From Clostridiales bacterium (GTDB lineage: Bacteria > Bacillota > Clostridia > Oscillospirales > Acutalibacteraceae), in assembly GCA_020860025.1 (NCBI GenBank), contig JAJBVC010000163.1:1-11483 (forward strand): DNA of 11,483 nucleotides, written 5' to 3'. Every line of letters starts with the position of its first letter. Within the stretch, counting starts at the first letter, position 1. Under the pieces are notes generated by a model, which was not told the origin of the DNA, made no database searches, and worked only from the letters and a program-made list of their open reading frames with translations. A program made the position numbers and the translations under genes. Positions 7,231 to 11,483 of this stretch are shown piece after piece.

Positions 7231-7836
7231 ATGAAAATCGGTATTTTCGGCGGAGCGTTTAACCCTGTCCATAACGGTCATCTTCATCTTGCCAAAGGCT
7301 ATGTAAAAAGTTTAAATCTTGATAAAATAATATTTGTGCCGACTGCTGTTCCTCCGCATAAATCTGCTGACGATTTAGCCGATTTTGACGACAGACTTGC
7401 TATGCTTGAGCTTGCGGCGGAATCGTTTACAAACTGTGAAATTTCCACTGCCGAAAACGAACGGGAGGGAAAGTCGTACACTTACGATACATTAAAGTAT
7501 TTTGAGAGTTTATATCCCGGCAGTGAATTTTATCTTATAATTGGAGCAGACCAGTTTTTGACATTTGATAAATGGTACAAATCAAATGATATTTTACAAA
7601 TGGTAACTCTTTGTACCGCTGCAAGAAAAGATGACGAGGAAAGGGCAAAGATACTTGATTTTTCACAAAAGCTCGACGGCCTTGAAAAATCAAAATTCTT
7701 TTTGCTCGATGAGCCTGTTTTTAAAGTAAGCTCGTCGCAAATCCGTCAAATGATTATGTCGGGACAGGATATTTCAAATCTTGTTCCCGAAAAAGTTAAA
7801 AAATATATTTCAAAAAAGGGGCTATATCGTGTATAA
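7231..7836 (+). CDS. nadD: Nicotinate-nucleotide adenylyltransferase
   Basis: NadD joins nicotinate mononucleotide and ATP to give deamido-NAD and pyrophosphate, a late step of NAD synthesis. From this ATG the protein has 201 residues, normal for the family. The nucleotidyltransferase signature GGAFNPVHNGH is at 7-17, with the catalytic HxGH at 14-17. PPHK (41-44), SYTYDTL (82-88), GADQFLTFDKW (105-115) and the C-terminal SSSQIR (167-172, the ATP-binding SSTxIR equivalent) are all present. The start was chosen because the family begins M-K-I-G-I-F-G-G. An in-frame ATG at 7219 preceded by GAAAGG would add four residues (MGIY) and is a real alternative; a TTG at 7198 is less likely. The 3' end overlaps yqeK by eight bases, the classic nadD-yqeK pairing of Firmicutes. 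Confidence 0.96.
   Translation: MKIGIFGGAFNPVHNGHLHLAKGYVKSLNLDKIIFVPTAVPPHKSADDLADFDDRLAMLELAAESFTNCEISTAENEREGKSYTYDTLKYFESLYPGSEFYLIIGADQFLTFDKWYKSNDILQMVTLCTAARKDDEERAKILDFSQKLDGLEKSKFFLLDEPVFKVSSSQIRQMIMSGQDISNLVPEKVKKYISKKGLYRV
7816..7821 (+). promoter_or_regulatory. Ribosome binding site fixing the GTG start of yqeK
   Basis: AAGGGG inside the end of nadD lies seven bases upstream of a GTG at 7829. It supports that GTG over the ATG at 7781, which would add 16 residues not expected in the family and has no clear Shine-Dalgarno site. Confidence 0.7.
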
Positions 7837-8413
7837 TATAGATGAGTATGTCGATTTAATTCGTGAGCGTCTTTCGGATTATCGTTTTCACCATTCGATG
7901 TGCGTTGCAAAAAGTGCAAAGGAGCTTGCTAAAAGGTACGGCGCAGACCCTGAAAAAGCAGAGGTTGCAGGTGTTTTGCACGATGTAATGAAAGAAAGTA
8001 CAAAAGAAGAACAGCTTGAAGTTATTGAAAAAGCAGGTATGAGCCTAACGGAACTTGAAAAATCACATAAAAAGTTTTATCATCAGGTATCAGGTGCCGC
8101 ATTTGCAAAAGCAGAACTCAAAATAACAGACAGTGAGATACTGAACGCAATTCGCTATCATACAACAGGCTGTGCAAATATGTCGCTTATGGAGCAGATT
8201 GTTTATCTTGCCGATTTTATTTCTGATGATCGTGACTATGATGATGTCGATATTATGAGGCAAAAGGTTGACGCTTCACGTGAAGAGGGAATGCTTTACG
8301 CAACAAGGTATACAATAGTTTCGGTAATTAACAAGGGTGCGATACTTCATCCCGATACGGTTGATGCTTACAACTGGTTAATTAAAACTTATTTTGATAA
8401 AAGAAAAGGGTAA
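7829..8413 (+). CDS. yqeK: HD-domain symmetrical Ap4A hydrolase YqeK
   Basis: YqeK proteins are HD-fold metal enzymes that split diadenosine tetraphosphate (Ap4A) symmetrically into two ADP, removing an alarmone that accumulates under stress and from side reactions of aminoacyl-tRNA synthetases. From the GTG the product has 194 residues, the usual size. The metal-binding set is visible: His22 in HHSMCV, the HD pair His51-Asp52 in GVLHDVMK, His85 in FYHQVSGAA, His111 in IRYHTTG and Asp129 in VYLADFIS. The GTG start gives VYNIDEYVDLIRERL, which matches where relatives begin. It overlaps the nadD stop by eight bases and has its own ribosome binding site. Ending four bases before rsfS, it sits in the widespread nadD-yqeK-rsfS order. 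A LytR-CpsA-Psr gene, sometimes found between yqeK and rsfS in Clostridia, is absent. Confidence 0.93.
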   Translation: MYNIDEYVDLIRERLSDYRFHHSMCVAKSAKELAKRYGADPEKAEVAGVLHDVMKESTKEEQLEVIEKAGMSLTELEKSHKKFYHQVSGAAFAKAELKITDSEILNAIRYHTTGCANMSLMEQIVYLADFISDDRDYDDVDIMRQKVDASREEGMLYATRYTIVSVINKGAILHPDTVDAYNWLIKTYFDKRKG

Positions 8414-8416
8414 TTT

Positions 8417-8770
8417 ATGCAGACGCTTGATTTAGTTAAAACGGCTGTCAGAGCAATTGACAGCAAAAAAGGCGAAAATATAGAGGTTATCGGCATTACA
8501 GATTTAACTGTTATTGCAGATTATTTTGTTATTGCCAACGGCACAAGTTCAACACAGGTTAAAGCCATCGCCGAAGAGGTTGAATATAAACTTGAGCAGG
8601 CGGGAGTTTTACCTCATCATATTGAAGGAAAAACAACGCCTTGGGTATGCCTTGATTATAATTCGGTTGTTATTCATATTTTTTACAAGGAACAGCGTGA
8701 TTTTTATCAGCTTGAACGCTTGTGGGAAGATGGAAATAAAATAGATATATCAGATTTTTTGGAGGATTAG
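8417..8770 (+). CDS. rsfS: Ribosome silencing factor RsfS
   Basis: RsfS (formerly YbeB/Iojap, DUF143) binds ribosomal protein L14 on the 50S subunit and blocks joining of 30S, dampening translation in starvation or stationary phase. The 117-residue protein has full family length and the typical blocks: DLTVIADYFVIANGTSSTQV (residues 29-48), the EGKTTPWVCLDY region (69-80), VVIHIFYKEQRDFYQLERLW (83-102) and an acidic end DISDFLED. AAAAGGG at 8404-8410, six bases before the ATG, supports the start. The TAG stop at 8768-8770 is followed by TAT and then the leuS ATG in the same frame, so TAG must act as a real stop in this genome to keep the two proteins apart. Confidence 0.96.
   Translation: MQTLDLVKTAVRAIDSKKGENIEVIGITDLTVIADYFVIANGTSSTQVKAIAEEVEYKLEQAGVLPHHIEGKTTPWVCLDYNSVVIHIFYKEQRDFYQLERLWEDGNKIDISDFLED
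8761..8766 (+). promoter_or_regulatory. Strong Shine-Dalgarno site of leuS
   Basis: GGAGGA lies seven bases before the leuS ATG, within the last codons of rsfS. It is the best ribosome binding site in the window, fitting a highly translated synthetase. With only three bases between rsfS and leuS there is no room for a T-box leader. Confidence 0.8.
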
Positions 8771-8773
8771 TAT

Positions 8774-11182
8774 ATGGATTACAATTTCAAAAAAATTGAA
8801 GCAAAATGGCAAAACATTTGGTACAGTCAAAATACCTTTGCCGCTAAGGATGATTATTCGTTACCGAAATTTTACTGCCTTGTTGAATTTCCGTATCCGT
8901 CGGGTCAGGGACTTCACGTAGGTCATCCACGTTCTTATACAGCGCTTGATATTGTTGCAAGAAAGAAAAGGCTTCAGGGCTATAATGTCCTTTATCCTAT
9001 GGGCTGGGATGCGTTCGGTCTGCCGACTGAAAATTATGCAATTAAAAATCATATTCATCCCGAAGAAGTAACTAAGACTAATGTTGCTCATTTCAAATCA
9101 CAGCTTCAGTCGCTTGGTTTCTCTTTTGACTGGACGAGAGAGATAAATACTACCGATCCGTCATATTATAAGTGGACACAGTGGATTTTCCTTCAGTTTT
9201 TCAAAAAAGGTCTTGCTTATAAAAAAGAGATGGCTGTAAACTGGTGCACCTCCTGTAAGTGCGTTCTTGCAAACGAGGAGGTTGTAAACGGCGTGTGCGA
9301 ACGCTGCGGCAGTGAAGTTATCCGTAAAAATCAAAGTCAGTGGATGCTTAAAATTACCGAATATGCACAAAGGCTTGTTGATGATTTGGACGACCTTGAT
9401 TTTATTGACAGAGTTAAGGTTCAGCAAAAAAACTGGATTGGCAGATCAACAGGTGCCGAAGTCGATTTCGGTACTACTCTCGGCGATACTCTTACCGTAT
9501 ATACAACACGTCCCGATACGCTCTTCGGTGCGACATATATGGTTATCTCTCCCGAACATCCTCTTATTGAGAAATGGGCGGATAAACTTTCAAATCTTGA
9601 CGAGGTACGTAAATATCAAAACGAGGCTGCACATAAATCAGACTTTGAACGTACAGAGCTTAATAAAGAAAAAACAGGCGTAAAGCTTGAGGGCGTTTTG
9701 GGTATTAATCCTGTCAACGATACTGAAATTCCTATTTTTATTTCGGATTATGTACTTACTTCTTACGGTACAGGCACCATTATGGCTGTACCTGCCCATG
9801 ATACTCGTGACTGGGAATTTGCAAAAAAGTTCGACCTGCCTATCATTGAGGTTGTTGCAGGTTCTAAGGTCGGTGTCGAAAATGAAGCGTTTACCGACTG
9901 CTATACAGGTAAAATGGTTAATTCGCAGTTCCTTACAGGTATGACTGTTGAAGAGGCAAAAGTTGCAATCACCGACTGGCTTACCGAAAAAGGAAAGGGT
10001 CATCAAAAGGTTAATTTCAAACTTCGTGACTGGGTATTTTCACGTCAAAGATATTGGGGTGAGCCTATCCCGATTGTTAAGTGTGACGACTGTGGTTACG
10101 TTCCCATTCCGGAAAGTGAACTTCCTTTAAAACTTCCAAAGGTTGATTCCTATGAGCCTACAGATACAGGTGAGTCTCCGCTTGCAAAAATGACAGACTG
10201 GGTTAATACAACGTGTCCGTGCTGCGGCAAGCCTGCTAAAAGAGAAACTGACACTATGCCACAGTGGGCAGGTTCTTCATGGTACTTTTTAAGATATATG
10301 GATCCTCATAATGATAACGCTCTCGTATCACCTGAAGCCGTTAAATATTGGGGACCGGTTGACTGGTATAACGGCGGTATGGAGCATACAACACTTCACT
10401 TGCTTTACTCACGTTTTTGGCACAAATTCCTTTATGACATCGGTGTTGTTCCGACAAAAGAGCCGTATGCAAAGCGTACGTCGCACGGTATGATTTTGGG
10501 CGAAAACGGAGAAAAGATGTCAAAGTCAAGGGGCAATGTTGTTAATCCTGATGATATTGTAAATCAGTATGGCGCTGACACAATGCGACTTTATGAAATG
10601 TTTATCGGCGATTTTGAAAAGGCTGCTCCATGGAACAGCGATTCAATCAAGGGATGTAAGCGTTTTATTGAGCGTTTTTGGAATTTACAGGAAATTGTAA
10701 AAGACGGCGATGAATATTCACCCGAACTTGAAGCTATGATGCACAAAACTATCAAGAAGGTTACTGATGATATTGAAAGTTTAAAGTGCAATACCGCTAT
10801 TGCCGCAATGATGAGCCTTGTTAACGAAATGTATGCAAAGGGAGTTAATAAAGCAGAACTTAAATCTCTTACGATTATTCTCAATCCGTTTGCACCTCAC
10901 GTTACTGAGGAGCTTTGGCAGGTTATGAATTTCGGCGGTATGGTAAACGAGGCAAAATGGCCTGAATATGACGAGGAAAAAACTAAAGAAAATTCAGTTG
11001 AAATCGCACTTCAGGTTATGGGTAAGGTTCGTTCAAGAATTACAGTTGACGTAAATATTTCCCCTCAGGACGCTATAGCTCTTGCAAAGGCTGATGAGCG
11101 TATCGCAAGCGAAATTGAAGGTAAGACAATTAAAAAAGAAATTTATGTTCCCGGCAAACTTGTTAATATAGTTGCCGTTTAA
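8774..11182 (+). CDS. leuS: Leucyl-tRNA synthetase
   Basis: LeuRS charges tRNA-Leu with leucine and proofreads mischarged isoleucine-like products. The 802 residues match B. subtilis-type LeuRS. The class I signatures are intact: PYPSGQGLHVGH with the HIGH equivalent HVGH at 48-51, and KMSKS at 581-585. A first Cys set at 158, 161, 175 and 178 forms a likely zinc knuckle; a second set is Cys437/440 with Cys481/484. The CP1 editing domain shows TTRPDTLFG (244-252) and GTGTIMAVPAHDTRDW (332-347), where the Asp of AHDTRD is the conserved editing residue. ETDTMPQWAGSSWYFLRY (491-508) is the usual catalytic-core block, and FAPHVTEELW (706-715) marks the anticodon-binding domain. In many Firmicutes leuS has its own T-box leader; here it follows rsfS directly, so it depends on upstream transcription. 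It is the last gene before the terminator. Confidence 0.98.
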   Translation: MDYNFKKIEAKWQNIWYSQNTFAAKDDYSLPKFYCLVEFPYPSGQGLHVGHPRSYTALDIVARKKRLQGYNVLYPMGWDAFGLPTENYAIKNHIHPEEVTKTNVAHFKSQLQSLGFSFDWTREINTTDPSYYKWTQWIFLQFFKKGLAYKKEMAVNWCTSCKCVLANEEVVNGVCERCGSEVIRKNQSQWMLKITEYAQRLVDDLDDLDFIDRVKVQQKNWIGRSTGAEVDFGTTLGDTLTVYTTRPDTLFGATYMVISPEHPLIEKWADKLSNLDEVRKYQNEAAHKSDFERTELNKEKTGVKLEGVLGINPVNDTEIPIFISDYVLTSYGTGTIMAVPAHDTRDWEFAKKFDLPIIEVVAGSKVGVENEAFTDCYTGKMVNSQFLTGMTVEEAKVAITDWLTEKGKGHQKVNFKLRDWVFSRQRYWGEPIPIVKCDDCGYVPIPESELPLKLPKVDSYEPTDTGESPLAKMTDWVNTTCPCCGKPAKRETDTMPQWAGSSWYFLRYMDPHNDNALVSPEAVKYWGPVDWYNGGMEHTTLHLLYSRFWHKFLYDIGVVPTKEPYAKRTSHGMILGENGEKMSKSRGNVVNPDDIVNQYGADTMRLYEMFIGDFEKAAPWNSDSIKGCKRFIERFWNLQEIVKDGDEYSPELEAMMHKTIKKVTDDIESLKCNTAIAAMMSLVNEMYAKGVNKAELKSLTIILNPFAPHVTEELWQVMNFGGMVNEAKWPEYDEEKTKENSVEIALQVMGKVRSRITVDVNISPQDAIALAKADERIASEIEGKTIKKEIYVPGKLVNIVAV

Positions 11183-11189
11183 ACCAAAG

Positions 11190-11221
11190 AGCTATCTCAC
11201 ATTTTATGAGATAGCTTTTTT
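11190..11221 (+). terminator. Intrinsic terminator after leuS
   Basis: The arm AGCTATCTCA (11190-11199) pairs perfectly with TGAGATAGCT (11207-11216) around a seven-base loop, and a six-base T run (11216-11221) follows. Upstream A residues could lengthen the stem against the T run. It begins eight bases after the leuS stop and marks the end of the long operon. Confidence 0.93.
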
Positions 11222-11230
11222 AAATTGCAC

Positions 11231-11259
11231 TTGACATTTTGATAAAAAATAAATATAAT
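11231..11259 (+). promoter_or_regulatory. Consensus sigma-A promoter of the peroxidase gene
   Basis: TTGACA (11231-11236) and TATAAT (11254-11259) are both perfect consensus hexamers with an ideal 17-base spacer. Transcription should start near 11266, giving a leader of about 46 bases. The promoter lies just after the terminator, so the following gene is an independent unit. A promoter this close to ideal is often held down by a repressor, and an inverted repeat sits directly downstream. Confidence 0.9.
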
Positions 11260-11272
11260 AATTGCATACAAA

Positions 11273-11290
11273 TAAATTGTACACAATCTA
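11273..11290 (+). promoter_or_regulatory. Inverted repeat, candidate operator in peroxidase leader
   Basis: TAAATTGT-AC-ACAATCTA is an 18-base inverted repeat with one mismatched pair; the core is ATTGT-AC-ACAAT. It lies at about +8 to +25 relative to the expected transcription start, a normal place for a repressor that blocks elongation or open-complex escape. A related sequence, ATTGCATACAA (11261-11271), begins 15 bases before the core ATTGTACACAA. It does not match the PerR consensus well. The regulator is unknown. Confidence 0.45.
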
Positions 11291-11297
11291 ATATGTG

Positions 11298-11303
11298 AAA
11301 GGA
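11298..11303 (+). promoter_or_regulatory. Ribosome binding site of the peroxidase gene
   Basis: AAAGGA lies eight bases before the ATG at 11312 and supports that start, which also gives the N-terminus expected of the family. Confidence 0.75.
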
Positions 11304-11311
11304 TAATTATT

Positions 11312-11483
11312 ATGAGCATTTATAGTTACAAAGTAAAAGATGGAAGCGGAAAAGATGTTCTTTTATCGGATTATAAAGGAACAGTTCTTTTGAGTGTCAA
11401 TACAGCTACCGGTTGCGGTTTCACTCCTCAATAGGACGGGGTGCCGGATTTGTCCGAAAAATATTCAGACAAAGGTGTGGAAA
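11312..11483 (+). pseudogene. Glutathione peroxidase family gene, in-frame TAG, 3' end outside window
   Basis: The product would be a thiol peroxidase of the glutathione peroxidase family, reducing peroxides through a catalytic cysteine. Residues 1-40 fit well: a short KVKDGSGKDVLLSDYKG segment (7-23), then VNTATGCGFTPQ (29-40) with Cys35 at the catalytic site (cysteine, not selenocysteine). Codon 41 is TAG (11432-11434), where the family has a conserved Tyr (FTPQY). After it the same frame stays open to the window edge and still resembles the family (DLSEKYSDKGVE, 46-57), so this is one gene with a point lesion rather than a short protein. Several neighbouring residues (Ser28, Val44, Pro45, Ser48) are also unusual and each explainable by one transversion, which makes sequence error near a contig end a serious alternative to true decay. 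The gene has its own strong promoter and ribosome binding site. Confidence 0.8.

Noticed and set aside
9638..10006. 122-residue ORF on the minus strand inside leuS
   Set aside because: It lies fully antisense to the editing domain of LeuRS, shows no recognisable motif and has no regulatory signals of its own. It is a shadow of the real frame.
11432..11434. TAG as selenocysteine or pyrrolysine codon in the peroxidase
   Set aside because: Selenocysteine uses TGA and belongs at the catalytic position, which here is an ordinary Cys at residue 35. Pyrrolysine would replace a conserved Tyr outside the active site, and TAG serves as a normal stop for rsfS.
1..11483. Mobile elements, CRISPR array, tRNA or rRNA genes, or defence genes
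   Set aside because: I saw no direct-repeat array, transposase or integrase motif, tRNA cloverleaf or rRNA-like segment. Coding density and gene identities are those of a core chromosomal region.

Overview
The window holds a conserved housekeeping gene cluster of a low-GC Gram-positive bacterium. Every supported gene lies on the + strand. The order rnc / radical SAM / smc / ftsY / rdgB / yhbY / nadD / yqeK / rsfS / leuS, the purine-rich Shine-Dalgarno sites, AT-rich codon use and a short FtsY without an acidic A domain all suggest class Clostridia, probably a gut member of the Oscillospiraceae/Ruminococcaceae type. That assignment is inferred from gene order and family resemblance, not from a database search.

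Layout: (1) 1-6668 is a tightly packed block: the 3' part of RNase III, an Elp3-like radical SAM protein without an acetyltransferase domain, the chromosome-organising ATPase SMC, the SRP receptor FtsY, and the nucleotide-pool cleaner RdgB/HAM1. Neighbours overlap or sit 2-12 bases apart. (2) 6700-7230 carries the RNA-binding ribosome-assembly protein YhbY and a 216-base spacer. The spacer holds a strongly coding-like lysine/arginine-rich reading frame, which looks like the C-terminal tail of YhbY put out of frame at an A8 run, followed by a 13-bp hairpin. (3) 7231-11182 is NadD (NAD synthesis), YqeK (HD-domain Ap4A hydrolase), RsfS (ribosome silencing factor) and LeuRS, again overlapping or 3 bases apart. 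A strong intrinsic terminator follows leuS and ends the transcription unit. (4) 11231-11483 is a separate unit: a perfect-consensus sigma-A promoter, an 18-bp inverted repeat in the leader, and the start of a glutathione peroxidase gene interrupted by an in-frame TAG where the family has a conserved tyrosine. The gene runs off the window edge.

Functionally the long unit joins RNA processing and ribosome assembly (RNase III, YhbY, RsfS), chromosome segregation (SMC), membrane protein targeting (FtsY), nucleotide and cofactor housekeeping (RdgB, NadD, YqeK) and translation (LeuRS). This looks like growth-linked co-expression rather than one pathway. I see no mobile element, CRISPR array, tRNA/rRNA gene or defence system, and nothing that amounts to a new biological system. 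The points most worth a second look are the YhbY frame break, the interrupted peroxidase with its well-formed regulatory region, the Asn at a metal-ligand position of RNase III, and the uncharacterised Elp3-like protein.
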